A stretch of 64,000 nt of DNA from Acetilactobacillus jinshanensis. GTDB taxonomy: Bacteria > Bacillota > Bacilli > Lactobacillales > Lactobacillaceae. The translations under genes were made by a program, and so were the position numbers. Location: contig NZ_CP034726.1 of assembly GCF_004359375.1 (NCBI RefSeq), forward strand, positions 1,364,001 to 1,428,000, in the 5' to 3' direction. Positions 1 to 11,178 of the stretch are shown here, in pieces. The notes below the pieces were generated by a model. That model saw only the letters and a list, made by a program, of their open reading frames with translations, did not search any database and had not been told where the DNA came from. Within the stretch, counting starts at the first letter, position 1. Each line of letters starts with the position of its first letter.

Positions 1-20
1 AATATGATGAAAGTCCTTGA

Positions 21-1046
21 TTACCCACGATAAACGACCTCCGTTTCAATCTTCATGTGTTGAAAATGGTTTAAAGCTCTTTTTTCATCAATTCCTGATA
101 ATTGAATCGTCAAATAACCAATAATACTGTCACGGACCGGTTCAATATTCCCACCAATAATACTGAGTTTAAGTTGTGGAAATTGACGAATAATCCTGGA
201 CACAACCGGTTTTCTTGACTGACCGCCGGTAAATTTCAGTTTAACGATGGAACTATGCGGATCCTTCTTAATTAACTGCTGGATGGTCGACTGAACTTCA
301 TGCGTATCAGAAGTCGTTTGGGTAACAAAACGCTTCGTAATGGCTCGCTTAGGATGATTAAAGACGTCGACAACGGGTCCCTTTTCAACAATCGAGCCAC
401 TATCCATAACTGCCACCCGGTTAGCAATTTTTCGAACGGCATGCATTTCGTGGGTGATTAGAATAATGGTTAGACCCATCTGATGATTAATTTTTAGTAA
501 TAGCTCTAAAATTTGATCAGTGGTGTCAGGATCTAAAGCACTGGTGGCTTCGTCAGAAATCAAAATCTGTGGTGAATTTGCTAACGCACGAGCAATACCA
601 ACCCGTTGCTTTTGACCGCCTGATAGTTCAGATGGATAATCATGGGCTCGATTAGCTAACCCAACCAGCTTCAATAGTTTTATGGCTCGCTTTTTTCTTT
701 TAGCTTTGGCAACTCCGGCAATTTCCATCGGTAACATTACGTTGCCGATAATGGTTCGGGACCAAAGCAAATTAAAATGCTGGAAAATCGTCCCAATTCT
801 TTGGCGTTGTTCCCGTAATTGCGAACGATTTAAATTAGCTATATTCTTCCCGTTAACTTCAACGTCTCCACTGGTTGGCTTCTCTAAACCGTTTAACATC
901 TTGACCAGGGTACTTTTGCCGGCTCCGGAATAACCGATAATTCCGTAAATTTCACCGTCTTGAATCGTTAAATTGGCGTGATTTACAGCAACTAACGTGC
1001 CAGTTTTAACCTGGTATTTCTTTGTCACGTCACGAAAATTAATCAT
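21..1046 (-). CDS. metN: Methionine ABC transporter ATP-binding protein MetN
   Basis: ATPase subunit of a MetNIQ-type importer for methionine, working on the inner face of the membrane with a MetI permease and a MetQ lipoprotein. The sequence shows Walker A GYSGAGKST near residue 38, the ABC signature LSGGQKQR near 143, Walker B ILISDEATSALD near 163 and a C-terminal NIL domain (about 240-341), which in this family senses methionine. I place the start at the ATG at 1046. A TTG nine bases upstream is possible but would lie one base from the AAAGGA ribosome site. An AAGGA follows the stop at the window edge, so a downstream metI probably starts just outside. No Met T-box or SAM riboswitch fits the 81 bases upstream, only a terminator hairpin. 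Confidence 0.93.
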   Translation of the reverse strand: MINFRDVTKKYQVKTGTLVAVNHANLTIQDGEIYGIIGYSGAGKSTLVKMLNGLEKPTSGDVEVNGKNIANLNRSQLREQRQRIGTIFQHFNLLWSRTIIGNVMLPMEIAGVAKAKRKKRAIKLLKLVGLANRAHDYPSELSGGQKQRVGIARALANSPQILISDEATSALDPDTTDQILELLLKINHQMGLTIILITHEMHAVRKIANRVAVMDSGSIVEKGPVVDVFNHPKRAITKRFVTQTTSDTHEVQSTIQQLIKKDPHSSIVKLKFTGGQSRKPVVSRIIRQFPQLKLSIIGGNIEPVRDSIIGYLTIQLSGIDEKRALNHFQHMKIETEVVYRG

Positions 1047-1065
1047 TAACCTCAAATCCTTTTAT

Positions 1066-1104
1066 AAAAAGAGCTTCCCATCTTCAGTGATGAAAAGCTC
1101 TTAT
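1066..1104 (-). terminator. Intrinsic terminator after rodA, abutting metN
   Basis: On the minus strand a 14 bp stem (AAGAGCTTTTCATC / GATGGGAAGCTCTT with two G-U pairs, loop of 6) is followed by TTTTTAT. The U-tract ends only a few bases before the metN ribosome site, so metN transcription must pass through this hairpin unless a promoter is hidden very close. Confidence 0.8.
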
Positions 1105-1127
1105 TATTCATCTGTTAAATTTTAAAA

Positions 1128-2333
1128 TTAAGAAAATTTACGATCGTTACTAAATAGGTAATCAGTATTGTGATATTGCATCGACATTATTAGGCCAATC
1201 CCCATCATATTACCAATCAAAGCGGAACCACCTTGACTGACGAATGGTAACGGAATCCCAGTTAATGGCAATAGACCAATACTCATCCCAATATTTTCAA
1301 AAACATGGAAGAGAATCATCATGATTACACCAGTTGAAATATAGGCGTAAAAGACGTTTCTCGTCTGGAAAGTAACTTTGACCATTTGGTAAATCAGTAA
1401 GAAGTATAACAAAATCAGAATACAGCCACCGATAAAGCCAAAATTTTCACCAATTACGGAAAAGATCATGTCTGATTCACGAACTGGAACGTAAACGTGG
1501 GAAACGTTAAATCCGGTTCCAGTAATTCCACCGGAGCCAACGGCTTTAATACTTTGCCATAATTGATAGCCTTGATTAGAAGTATTCTGTGAAGGGTTTA
1601 ACCACGTATTAACACGGGCAAATTGATACGCTTGAAAGCCTAAATGACCCAGTATCTCTTTACCAAACGTAGTGGCAACTAACGCCAGCGCAGTCCCACC
1701 TAACGCAGCAACTGCTGCAAATGTTGGAATAATAATCTTCCAAGTAACTCCAGATACGACAATCACGCCGGCTAAAATGGCGTAAAAGACTAGGATCGTC
1801 CCAAAATCATTTTGTAACTTCAATAGAATGGTGATGGGTAATACCCAAAGAAACAGTTTACCAATTAGTAACCAATCGGTTTTAACAGTATGCCGTGGGC
1901 ATTTATTATTATGTTCAACCGAAACCTTAGCTAACATCAAAATATATGCTGGCTTCATAACTTCAGATGGTTGAAACGTTAATGGACCAATCTGGAACCA
2001 GTTTTTAGCACCGGTCTGAACCGCATATGAACGACTGTAGAAAATTAAAACAGCGGTCAATAGAAAGATACCGAACCCGTATGCATATGGCGTCAATTTC
2101 CACAATTGTTCTGAATCGAACTGCATGATGATAACCATTGCAATTCCACCAATGATATACCACAGAAATTGCGGAAGTAACGCATGAGTAATACTGGTCG
2201 CAGTAGAATCATGACTAACCGCAACGAATATGGCGACCATGCCAATAATCGCAAGCATTAATATACTGAAGATAATACCCCAGTTGATTCGATTACTGTT
2301 ATCGTTTGAGCTTTGAATGTACTTACCGAACAT
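1128..2333 (-). CDS. rodA: RodA/FtsW-family peptidoglycan polymerase, RodA-like
   Basis: Membrane glycosyltransferase of the SEDS family that polymerises lipid II; the RodA branch acts with a class B PBP during lateral wall growth. The 401-residue protein has about ten hydrophobic segments and the family blocks GAKNWFQIGPLTFQPSEVMKP (part; near 108) and GIPLPFVSQGGSALI near 355. The ribosome site GAGGGG sits 7 bases before the ATG. It is the last gene of a group with mbl, yidD and the DUF2969 gene, which supports a role in elongation (RodA) rather than division (FtsW). The RodA or FtsW choice is inference from context. Confidence 0.88.
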   Translation of the reverse strand: MFGKYIQSSNDNSNRINWGIIFSILMLAIIGMVAIFVAVSHDSTATSITHALLPQFLWYIIGGIAMVIIMQFDSEQLWKLTPYAYGFGIFLLTAVLIFYSRSYAVQTGAKNWFQIGPLTFQPSEVMKPAYILMLAKVSVEHNNKCPRHTVKTDWLLIGKLFLWVLPITILLKLQNDFGTILVFYAILAGVIVVSGVTWKIIIPTFAAVAALGGTALALVATTFGKEILGHLGFQAYQFARVNTWLNPSQNTSNQGYQLWQSIKAVGSGGITGTGFNVSHVYVPVRESDMIFSVIGENFGFIGGCILILLYFLLIYQMVKVTFQTRNVFYAYISTGVIMMILFHVFENIGMSIGLLPLTGIPLPFVSQGGSALIGNMMGIGLIMSMQYHNTDYLFSNDRKFS

Positions 2334-2393
2334 AAATTAGCCCCTCGTTTAATCTTTAGGTAACTTGAAACCATTTTTAATATCGAAAGTAAT

Positions 2394-2618
2394 TTACTTT
2401 TTATGTAAATGGTATTCGCTTAACAGATCTTCCAAGCCTTCGCTAATGTTTTTAACATGAAAGATCTTTCCTTTGTTAGAACGAGCTGCTAAATGATCGT
2501 CGATTGTTTGGATTTCACCAATTGTATTTTTGCCAATTCGTAAAATGGCCATCTTATTACCATTAACATCCTTTGCGGAATCTAGTCGAGCTCGAACTCT
2601 CTTGGTACGCTTTGCCAC
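2394..2618 (-). CDS. DUF2969 family small protein
   Basis: Small basic protein of 74 residues with the look of the DUF2969 family, often found next to mbl/rodA in lactobacilli; its function is unknown. I place the start at a GTG at 2618 (VAKRTKRVRARLDS), because the strong ribosome site GAAAGGAAGG lies six bases upstream and would be inside the coding region if the in-frame TTG at 2636 were used. No membrane segment or signal peptide is visible. It lies between yidD and rodA and is probably cotranscribed with them. Confidence 0.75.
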   Translation of the reverse strand: MAKRTKRVRARLDSAKDVNGNKMAILRIGKNTIGEIQTIDDHLAARSNKGKIFHVKNISEGLEDLLSEYHLHKK

Positions 2619-2646
2619 GCATAACCTTCCTTTCAACCAGATGATT

Positions 2647-2922
2647 TTAATCTAAATGCATCTTATGACGGTACTCTTTTTCAGCCCGTCGATTTCGAAA
2701 AATAGTAAATTTATCGGGAACTGGGTCATAACCACCACGAACTAACGGCTGGCACCGTAGAATTCGAGCAATCCCCATAATCGTTCCTAATATGCACCCA
2801 TGTTTTTTAATTGCCGTTAACATGTAATTTGAACATGTCGGGTAGTAACGACAATGCGGTGGAAATAAAGGTGAAATACATTTCTGATAAAAAACGACTA
2901 AGCTTTCTAAGAAACGTTTCAT
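2647..2922 (-). CDS. yidD: Membrane protein insertion efficiency factor YidD
   Basis: YidD family protein of 91 residues, thought to assist YidC-dependent insertion of membrane proteins. The conserved core is visible: [23 protein letters not shown] with the cysteine pairs, then [20 protein letters not shown]. The N-terminus is a short amphipathic or hydrophobic helix. The start is taken as the ATG at 2922, ten bases after GAAGGA; an upstream in-frame TTG is less likely. It follows mbl by 24 bases. Confidence 0.9.
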   Translation of the reverse strand: MKRFLESLVVFYQKCISPLFPPHCRYYPTCSNYMLTAIKKHGCILGTIMGIARILRCQPLVRGGYDPVPDKFTIFRNRRAEKEYRHKMHLD

Positions 2923-2946
2923 CAACTCATTTTCCTTCGCAATTAA

Positions 2947-3936
2947 TTATTTATTATGATTCATGTGCTCCAATAAAGCACCAGCACCTTTGGCCACGTT
3001 TTCTAACGGGCTTTCAGATACAATGACGGGAACCGTTAAAGCATTTGAAATAACCTTATCGATACCTCGTAATAAGGCACCACCACCGGTTAGCATTACG
3101 CCACGGTCAACAATATCCGAAGCTAATTCAGGCGGAATTACTTCTAAAACATCTTTAGAGGCACTGATAATCTTATCAACGGTGCTCTTTAATGCTTCAG
3201 CAATTTCGTTACTGTTAATGGTAACTGATTTTGGCATACTACTGATGGCGTCACGACCACGAACGGTCATCGTCTTAACGTCTTCAGCAGGTAACTTAGT
3301 GGCGGCACCAATCTGAATCTTAATCTTTTCAGCAGTATGAGTACCAATGATTAAATTATGCTTATTCTTGATGTAGTCAACGATATCAGCGTTCATCTTA
3401 TCACCGGCAACCCGGATAGACTTACTCTGAACGATATCACCAAGTGATAGTACAGCGATGTCACTAGTACCACCACCCATATCGATAACCATGTTACCAC
3501 GGGGCTGGAAGATATTCATTCCGGCACCGATAGCAGCAACCTTAGGTTCTTCTTCTAAGTATACCTTGCCACCACCAGATTTTTCAGCGGCTTGGACAAT
3601 GGCTTTCTTTTCGATATTAGTGATGCCCGTTGGTGCACAGATCATGGTACGAGGCTTAGAGATAAAGCCCTTAACATCTAACTTATCAATGAAGTAAGAT
3701 AACATTTTTTCAGTGGCATCAAAGTCTGAAATGACACCATTCTTTAACGGCCTAATTGCTCTGATGTTATTAGGAGTTCTACCAACCATCCGATAAGCTT
3801 CAGATCCGACAGCTAATACATTCCCACTATGGGTGTTAACCGCAACTACTGAAGGTTCATTTAAGACAATTCCTTTTCCAACAACATAAATAAGAACGTT
3901 AGCAGTTCCTAAATCGATTCCAATATCTTTTGCCAT
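2947..3936 (-). CDS. mbl: Rod shape-determining actin homologue Mbl/MreB
   Basis: Bacterial actin of 329 residues that polymerises along the membrane and directs wall elongation. It opens with DIGIDLGTANVLIYVVGKGI and has LNEPSVVAV, VGRTPNNI, the phosphate-2 region MVIDMGGGTSDIAVLSLG near 148-166 and the adenosine region DRGVMLTGGGALLRGID near 290. The N-terminal wording resembles Mbl of Bacillus more than MreB, and no mreC/mreD follows, which also favours Mbl. The ribosome site CAGGAGGA stands eight bases before the ATG. Neighbours are DUF1146 upstream and yidD and rodA downstream. Confidence 0.92.
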   Translation of the reverse strand: MAKDIGIDLGTANVLIYVVGKGIVLNEPSVVAVNTHSGNVLAVGSEAYRMVGRTPNNIRAIRPLKNGVISDFDATEKMLSYFIDKLDVKGFISKPRTMICAPTGITNIEKKAIVQAAEKSGGGKVYLEEEPKVAAIGAGMNIFQPRGNMVIDMGGGTSDIAVLSLGDIVQSKSIRVAGDKMNADIVDYIKNKHNLIIGTHTAEKIKIQIGAATKLPAEDVKTMTVRGRDAISSMPKSVTINSNEIAEALKSTVDKIISASKDVLEVIPPELASDIVDRGVMLTGGGALLRGIDKVISNALTVPVIVSESPLENVAKGAGALLEHMNHNK

Positions 3937-4025
3937 TCGGACAGTTCCTCCTGAAATTTATTTCTTATTTATAATTTTTAAAATTAATTTATATAGATTG
4001 TTTAAATCTACAATTCCAGGTAGTA

Positions 4026-4055
4026 ATTATAACATACTAGGCCGTGATTAACTAA
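4026..4055 (-). promoter_or_regulatory. Candidate promoter for mbl
   Basis: Extended -10 element TGT-TATAAT (-10 box 4026-4031) with a weak -35 TTAGTT at 4050-4055 and an 18-base spacer, about 90 bases before the mbl start. Confidence 0.5.
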
Positions 4056-4074
4056 AAATCAGTGATTAGTGAAC

Positions 4075-4305
4075 TTACTTAAACATGAAAATTAAATTAT
4101 GAATGTTATTAATCACTGATAAGAAGAATTCACTGCAAGTAAATCCTAAGAGGACCGATACTAAGACTATTAGTACCTTCCCAGGCATCATCGGCATATG
4201 CAGATACTTCTCGACATGTGTACTCTGAATGGCCCAAAAGGCAACACTAACGAAGAATAAATGACTAATGATAGTAACTAACGAACTAATTCCAACTAAT
4301 TGCAC
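4075..4305 (-). CDS. DUF1146 family membrane protein (YwzB-like)
   Basis: Membrane protein of 76 residues with two hydrophobic helices (about 5-27 and 43-64) separated by a short charged loop. This size and its place directly after atpC are typical of the DUF1146/YwzB family, whose function is unknown. The start is a GTG; AAAGGCGG lies about 11 bases upstream. It is separated from atpC by a strong terminator, so it is probably expressed separately or by read-through. In Bacillus a murA gene lies between this gene and mbl; none is present here. Confidence 0.8.
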   Translation of the reverse strand: MQLVGISSLVTIISHLFFVSVAFWAIQSTHVEKYLHMPMMPGKVLIVLVSVLLGFTCSEFFLSVINNIHNLIFMFK

Positions 4306-4344
4306 TTTATCTGCCGCCTTTCAAAATTAATCTAAAAAACAAAA

Positions 4345-4382
4345 TAAGCTTTGTAAAAGCTGATCACTTCTACAAAGCTTAA
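4345..4382 (-). terminator. Terminator of the atp operon
   Basis: Stem AAGCTTTGTA / TACAAAGCTT with a GAAGTGATCAGCTTT loop on the minus strand, followed by a T-rich tract (TATTTTGTTTTTT). It lies directly after atpC. Confidence 0.85.
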
Positions 4383-4406
4383 GATCATAAATATTAACAG
4401 TTCAAA

Positions 4407-4826
4407 TTAATGTTTAGCAACGTAGATTCTGTTGATGGCTCGTCGTAGGGCAAGTTCTTCAGCATCCAACGTTTCTTTATCGTGAGCTGCTTTGGCCTTT
4501 TTGATATTAGCTTGGGCACGCTTTTGAGCTCTCTGAGCCCGTGGTACATTAATATCGCTTTGTTTCTCGGCACTGTTGGCAACGATCGTTGCTACGTTAT
4601 GAGAAAATTCAACAAAGCCACCGTTAACGGCAACCTTATCCGTCTTCCCATCGTATTCGACCTTTACTTCATTAACTTCAAGCGAAGCAATTATCGGAGC
4701 ATGGTCCGGCATAATTCCTAACTGACCACTCTTGGTATCAAGAACGATCATTTTAACATCTTGCCGGTTGTATCTTTCACCGTCAGGAGTAACGATACTA
4801 ATGGTCAATACAGATTTATCAGCCAT
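4407..4826 (-). CDS. atpC: ATP synthase F1 epsilon subunit
   Basis: Epsilon subunit (139 residues) of the F1 central stalk, which couples rotation and inhibits ATP hydrolysis. The N-terminal beta-sandwich (LTISIVTPDGERYN, GQLGIMPDHAPIIASL) and the C-terminal helical hairpin rich in Ala, Lys and Arg (about 90-139) are both present. It is the last gene of the atp operon, 13 bases after atpD. Confidence 0.96.
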   Translation of the reverse strand: MADKSVLTISIVTPDGERYNRQDVKMIVLDTKSGQLGIMPDHAPIIASLEVNEVKVEYDGKTDKVAVNGGFVEFSHNVATIVANSAEKQSDINVPRAQRAQKRAQANIKKAKAAHDKETLDAEELALRRAINRIYVAKH

Positions 4827-4839
4827 TTAGAGCCCCTCC

Positions 4840-6261
<1,422 letters not shown>

Positions 6262-7173
6262 CTAGTGCTTTAAAGCTTCTTGACCACCAACGATTTCAGT
6301 TAATTCGGTAGTGATAGCAGCTTGACGAGCTCGGTTATATGCCAGTTGTAACTTAGAGACAAGATCATTGGCATTATCTGAAGCAGAGCGCATTGCGTTA
6401 GAACCTGAAGCATGTTCAGCAGTCTTACCATCTAGAATTGCACCAAAGATCAAACTTTCAACGTATTGCGGAATAACAACTTTCGCAATGGTTGATTCAT
6501 CAGGTTCAATCTCATATTCAGGTGTAACTGCAGCAGACTTTGAAGTCTTCAAATTCTTACTCTTACCTTCAGCAAATGCCTTACTGTCCATTGGCAACAT
6601 TTGTTCAGCTCGGAATTTAGACACCATTTGATTTACAAAATGATCATAGCATACGTAAAGCTTACTAAAGATGTGGTGTTTATACATGTTGTTAATGGTA
6701 CTGATGATTCCTTTGATATTAGAATAAGTTGGAATATCAGCAACATCTAGATTTTCATAAGCAACGTTTACTCCACGCTTCTTATAAAAATCAGCACCGT
6801 TTCCACCAACGGCAAGAATCATATAATCCTTGCTGTTCGGGGTATGCTTTTGAATAAAAGCATTCGTCCCCCGAAGTACATTACTGTTATAACTACCAAC
6901 CAATCCACGATTGGAAGTTATAACTAAGTAAGCAACTTTGCCAGTCGAATGGCTCGACTTAGAATCGCTTGAAGAACTGAGTTTGTCTAATAAATGGGAC
7001 TGGGCTAAGTGAGAAACTACTGCTTTAACCTTGGATGCATAATCATTATACGGTTTGGTATGATGCTTGATCCGGTTCAACTTAGCAGTATCAACCATTT
7101 CCATAGCGGTCGTGATCTGTCGGGTTCGCTTAGTAGCCTTAATCCGTTCTTTAACATCTTTAGTTGATGCCAT
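6262..7173 (-). CDS. atpG: ATP synthase F1 gamma subunit
   Basis: Central rotor stalk subunit, 303 residues. The two family signatures are the N-terminal coiled-coil start (KERIKATKRTRQITTAMEMV, residues 7-26) and the C-terminal helix (MRSASDNANDLVSKLQLAYN onward, then RQAAITTELTEIVGGQEAL). The central Rossmann-like domain has a variable loop at about 200-220 (KSKNLKTSKSAAV), rich in Lys and Ser. It lies between atpA and atpD with gaps of about 20 bases. Confidence 0.96.
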   Translation of the reverse strand: MASTKDVKERIKATKRTRQITTAMEMVDTAKLNRIKHHTKPYNDYASKVKAVVSHLAQSHLLDKLSSSSDSKSSHSTGKVAYLVITSNRGLVGSYNSNVLRGTNAFIQKHTPNSKDYMILAVGGNGADFYKKRGVNVAYENLDVADIPTYSNIKGIISTINNMYKHHIFSKLYVCYDHFVNQMVSKFRAEQMLPMDSKAFAEGKSKNLKTSKSAAVTPEYEIEPDESTIAKVVIPQYVESLIFGAILDGKTAEHASGSNAMRSASDNANDLVSKLQLAYNRARQAAITTELTEIVGGQEALKH

Positions 7174-7194
7174 TATTGCTCACCCTCCTTCAAG

Positions 7195-8733
7195 CTAATT
7201 ATTTTGAGCTTGTTTCTTCGACTTTGGATTAGTAGGCTTGAAAATCTTTTCGAAGTCTTTGATTGCGTTGTTTAACTGGGTTTCATCAGGTAATTCACCA
7301 GTCTTAGCAATATGATCCATCATGTCTTTATGATTACTATCAAAGTAGTCAAAGATCTTATCTTGGTATGGTAACATATCGCTGACTTTGTAATCATCTA
7401 AGTAACCATGGGTTAAGCAATACAGAATCAAGACTTGTTTTTCAACCGGTAACGGCTTATGAAGTGGTTGCTTCAATACTTCAACAGTTCGAGCACCACG
7501 AGCTAACTTAGCTTGAGTGGCAGCATCTAAATCAGAACCGAACTGTGCAAAGGCAGCTAATTCATGATAAGAAGCTAAGTCTAATCGTAAAGTACCGGCA
7601 ACTTGCTTCATGGCTTTAATTTGGGCATTACCACCAACACGTGATACCGAAGCACCGGCATCAACGGCTGGACGAACACCTTCATAGAATGAATTAGAAT
7701 CTAAGAAGATTTGTCCATCGGTAATGGAAATTACGTTAGTTGGAATGTATGCCGAAATATCTCCGGCCTGCGTTTCAACGATTGGTAAAGCGGTCATTGA
7801 ACCGCCACCCAACTTGTCGTTAAGCTTAGCTGCTCGTTCTAACAAACGAGAATGGGTATAGAAAATATCACCAGGATAAGCTTCACGGCCAGGTGGACGA
7901 CGAAGAATTAATGACAATTCACGGTAAGCATTAGCTTGCTTAGTCAAATCATCATAAATAATCAAAACATCTTTACCGTGGTTCATGAATTCTTCACCCA
8001 TTGAAGCACCGGCATATGGAGCAATGTAAAGTAACGGGGCTGGTTCAGATGGACCGGCTGACATTACAATGGTGTAGTCCATAGCACCGAACTTTTCTAA
8101 GGTGTTAACACATGCACGAACGGTTGAATCCTTTTGACCAATGGCAACGTAAATACAAATTACGTTTTGGCCCTTTTGGTTCAAGATCGTATCTAGTGCA
8201 ATTGACGTTTTACCAGTTTTACGGTCACCAATGATTAATTCACGTTGGCCACGGCCAATTGGAATTAATGAATCAATGGCTTTAATACCAGTTTGTAGTG
8301 GCTGATCAACGGGACCACGGGCCATAATACCCGGGGCCTTCTTTTCGATCGGTCGAGTCTTATCAGTATTAATCTTACCTTTACCGTCAATTGGCTGTCC
8401 TAACGAATTAACGACACGGCCAATTAAAGCTTTCCCAACGGGAACGCTCATGACTTTGCCAGTTCGTTTAACGGTGTAGCCTTCACGGATATGTGTAAAG
8501 TCACCTAGAACAACAATACCAACGTTATTGCTTTCTAAATTCAATACCATTCCATCAACACCGTTTTGGAACTTAACCAATTCACCGGCTACGGCGTTAT
8601 CTAAGCCGTGGGCACGAGCAACACCATCACCAACGTAGGTGACGACACCCGTTTCTTCCACGGAGAGCTTATTTTTATAACCTGATAGTTGTTTCTTGAT
8701 TAAACCACTAATCTCTTCAGGCTTCATGCTCAT
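7195..8733 (-). CDS. atpA: ATP synthase F1 alpha subunit
   Basis: Non-catalytic nucleotide-binding subunit, 512 residues. The P-loop near residue 170 reads GDRKTGKTS; the family form is GDRQTGKT, so the conserved Gln is replaced by Lys. [11 protein letters not shown] and the [14 protein letters not shown] segment are present. The start is the ATG at 8733 (MSMKPEEIS), nine bases after AGAGGTG; the in-frame GTG at 8745 is part of that ribosome site. It lies between atpH and atpG. Confidence 0.96.
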   Translation of the reverse strand: MSMKPEEISGLIKKQLSGYKNKLSVEETGVVTYVGDGVARAHGLDNAVAGELVKFQNGVDGMVLNLESNNVGIVVLGDFTHIREGYTVKRTGKVMSVPVGKALIGRVVNSLGQPIDGKGKINTDKTRPIEKKAPGIMARGPVDQPLQTGIKAIDSLIPIGRGQRELIIGDRKTGKTSIALDTILNQKGQNVICIYVAIGQKDSTVRACVNTLEKFGAMDYTIVMSAGPSEPAPLLYIAPYAGASMGEEFMNHGKDVLIIYDDLTKQANAYRELSLILRRPPGREAYPGDIFYTHSRLLERAAKLNDKLGGGSMTALPIVETQAGDISAYIPTNVISITDGQIFLDSNSFYEGVRPAVDAGASVSRVGGNAQIKAMKQVAGTLRLDLASYHELAAFAQFGSDLDAATQAKLARGARTVEVLKQPLHKPLPVEKQVLILYCLTHGYLDDYKVSDMLPYQDKIFDYFDSNHKDMMDHIAKTGELPDETQLNNAIKDFEKIFKPTNPKSKKQAQNN

Positions 8734-8765
8734 AAACGTTTTCACCTCTTAATAAATGCTGTTAA

Positions 8766-9308
8766 TCAACTTAACAGAAGCTGACGAACTCGGCTAATCC
8801 GGGTCTTGACACTTCCGTCAATGATAACGTTAGATGACTTAATAACTACGCCACCAATAATTCCTTGATCAACTTTACAGTTAAAGATAACTTGATTAGC
8901 GCCGGTTCGTTCAGCAAAAGCTTTCTTTAAAGCTTCAATTTGCTGATCATCAACCTTAACGGCGGTGATTAATTCGGCATGAACAATCTTATGATCTTGG
9001 TCATATAGATGTTCAAACTGATCAATTAACGTAACCATATTACTCATACGGCCACATTCAAACACAACTTTAATCAAATTCTTAACGTATTTAATAGATA
9101 CGTTGTTGACCAATGGTTCGACTAATTTTTCTTTGTCAGCTTCTGGGAAACTAACGCTATTCAACGCAGCCAATAATTGAGGTGTTGACTTGATAACATC
9201 TCTAACCTGAGTTAATTCCTTATAACCGGAATCTAATTCATGGTCGGATTTTAATAAATCAAAGAGCGCTTTCGAATAACGCTTAGCAAATGTAATTTTA
9301 CTTAGCAT
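8766..9308 (-). CDS. atpH: ATP synthase F1 delta subunit
   Basis: Peripheral stalk subunit of 180 residues that joins F1 to subunit b. It has the N-terminal helical domain ([13 protein letters not shown]) and the C-terminal signature [23 protein letters not shown] (part; near 150-170). The start overlaps the end of atpF by 11 bases, as expected for translational coupling. Confidence 0.95.
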   Translation of the reverse strand: MLSKITFAKRYSKALFDLLKSDHELDSGYKELTQVRDVIKSTPQLLAALNSVSFPEADKEKLVEPLVNNVSIKYVKNLIKVVFECGRMSNMVTLIDQFEHLYDQDHKIVHAELITAVKVDDQQIEALKKAFAERTGANQVIFNCKVDQGIIGGVVIKSSNVIIDGSVKTRISRVRQLLLS

Positions 9309-9831
9309 TGCGTTTCCCCAACCCTTCGATGTAGGAATTAATTAAGGCCTTTTGATCTTCGGGCTTTAATTCTTTCTGAATAATCTTAGAAGCTATTTCA
9401 ATAGATAAATCAGCCACATCATTTTTGGTACCGGCTAAAACATCTTGACGCTGCTGTTCAATACTCTTCTGAGCATTTTTCTTTAAAGTCTCAGCATCAG
9501 AATTAGCGTTACTGATAATCTGTTCACGCTGACGTTGGCCGTTACCTTTAGCATCGCTAATGATACCGGTAGCTTCATCATGAGACTTATCTAAAGCTTC
9601 CTGACGTTGTGCAGCTAACTGTTTAGCTTTTTTATTCGACTCTTCAGCAGAGTTGATGTTATTAGTGATGTGTTCACCACGTTGTTTTAATACCTTGTAA
9701 AGTGGTTTCCAAGCAACTAGCTTAATTAACCACATTAAAATCAGGAATAGAACAATGTAGTAGATCATATCACCTAGATACAAGCTACCACTTGCACCAA
9801 CCGGCAAGCCAAATAACAAATGTGAAAGCAT
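9298..9831 (-). CDS. atpF: ATP synthase Fo b subunit
   Basis: Peripheral stalk subunit of 177 residues. One membrane helix (about 23-42, [20 protein letters not shown]) is followed by a long charged coiled coil rich in Ala, Lys, Glu and Gln, typical of subunit b. It ends overlapping atpH. The ribosome site AAAAAGGAGGTG is strong. Confidence 0.95.
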   Translation of the reverse strand: MLSHLLFGLPVGASGSLYLGDMIYYIVLFLILMWLIKLVAWKPLYKVLKQRGEHITNNINSAEESNKKAKQLAAQRQEALDKSHDEATGIISDAKGNGQRQREQIISNANSDAETLKKNAQKSIEQQRQDVLAGTKNDVADLSIEIASKIIQKELKPEDQKALINSYIEGLGKRNAK

Positions 9832-9874
9832 CTATTGACACCTCCTTTTTTAATGTCTTGTCGAAAGAAACGAA

Positions 9875-10129
<255 letters not shown>

Positions 10130-10149
10130 CTATTTCTTACGTTATCAGT

Positions 10150-10890
10150 TTAATCTGACAACTTCTGAGAAATATAGACAGATGACAAAATTACAAAGAC
10201 GAATGCCTGAATGCTACCAATGAATACTGAGAACCCTTGCCAAATGATGCCTAACGGGGCACCGGCAATCAGAGTCCAGATCCCGTGTGAAAAGGCAAAA
10301 TTACCAATCGTCTTAAGTAACAATTCACCGGCAAAGATATTACCGAACAGTCGTAAACCTAAGGTTAAGAAATTAGTAAATTCACCAAACACACTAAGTG
10401 GTAGCCAGACTTTAAATGGTTGGAAGTACGTATGACTAAAGTACTTCTTGAAACCAAACTTCATGATTCCAGCAAAGTGAGCCATCATTAACGTCATTAA
10501 TGCTAGCGTCAATGTCACAATTGGATCAGCAGTTGGACTCTTAATGTAAGTTACACCGTTCGGTAATCTAACTTGCAAAAGCATCCCTAACTGATTGGCG
10601 AAAAAGATGAAGAAGAACAGAGTAAATGCATAAAGACTAAACTTAGGTGCATCATCTCCGTTCATAGTATCTTTAACCATTCCGTTGGTGAAGCCAGCCA
10701 TCCATTCAATAATGTTCTGTTTTATTGAAGTCGGCTTAACTTTGAGGTTACGCGATAGAGCGAGAACGACAAAGAAAACAATTGCAGCCGCTAAAGTACC
10801 GGCTACTAGGTTACCAACGTTAAAGGTTAATCCAAAAACCTTAATGACAGAAATATGTTCTCCCAAAAAGGTTGAGTTTTCTCCTGCCAA
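10150..10890 (-). CDS. atpB: ATP synthase Fo a subunit
   Basis: Membrane subunit a, which forms the proton half-channels against the c-ring. The essential Arg is in LGLRLFGNIFAGELLL near 180, and the C-terminal helix contains GSIQAFVFVILSSVYI. The start is chosen as a TTG at 10890 (MAGENSTFLGE...), six bases after a strong AAAAGAGGTG. An in-frame ATG 45 bases upstream (10935) would put that ribosome site inside the gene and has no good site of its own. It is the first gene of the atp operon. No atpI precedes it. Confidence 0.93.
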   Translation of the reverse strand: MAGENSTFLGEHISVIKVFGLTFNVGNLVAGTLAAAIVFFVVLALSRNLKVKPTSIKQNIIEWMAGFTNGMVKDTMNGDDAPKFSLYAFTLFFFIFFANQLGMLLQVRLPNGVTYIKSPTADPIVTLTLALMTLMMAHFAGIMKFGFKKYFSHTYFQPFKVWLPLSVFGEFTNFLTLGLRLFGNIFAGELLLKTIGNFAFSHGIWTLIAGAPLGIIWQGFSVFIGSIQAFVFVILSSVYISQKLSD

Positions 10891-11040
10891 AGATGTCACC
10901 TCTTTTCGTCTGGCCTGATTATTAATATACACCATATAATTAATGAATGTAATAATTTAAAGCTCAGGCAACGTTCCATAAAAACGCTACCATTACTGTT
11001 AATTCAGGCCAAAACCGAATTTAACAAAAAAGGCCGCCTA

Positions 11041-11154
11041 TTACAGCAGTCTTCTATCTAAATTATTCAGTTTCATGGCGCAAACGGGACGGCTAATTAC
11101 CTGGCTAATTTCGAAATCTAAACAATTTTCGCGATTTTGAATAAAAGCCATCAT
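11041..11154 (-). CDS. Short ORF (37 aa) upstream of the ATP synthase operon
   Basis: A 37-codon reading frame beginning MMAFIQNRENCLDFEI and ending LNNLDRRLL. It has a strong ribosome site (AAGGGGTG, six bases before the first ATG) and its own promoter-like sequence 25-50 bases upstream. It has no signal peptide, membrane helix or codon bias suggesting an amino-acid sensor, and I do not recognise it. Its stop is followed by GGCGGCC and six Ts, and atpB begins about 150 bases later. It could be a leader peptide of the atp transcript, a small independent protein, or chance. The promoter and ribosome site are seen; the role is unknown. Confidence 0.5.
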   Translation of the reverse strand: MMAFIQNRENCLDFEISQVISRPVCAMKLNNLDRRLL

Positions 11155-11178
11155 AATAGTCACCCCTTATCAGCTTTA

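Noticed and set aside
1047-1127. Possible Met T-box or SAM riboswitch before metN
   Set aside because: Only a simple rodA terminator hairpin is present; the space is too small for either.
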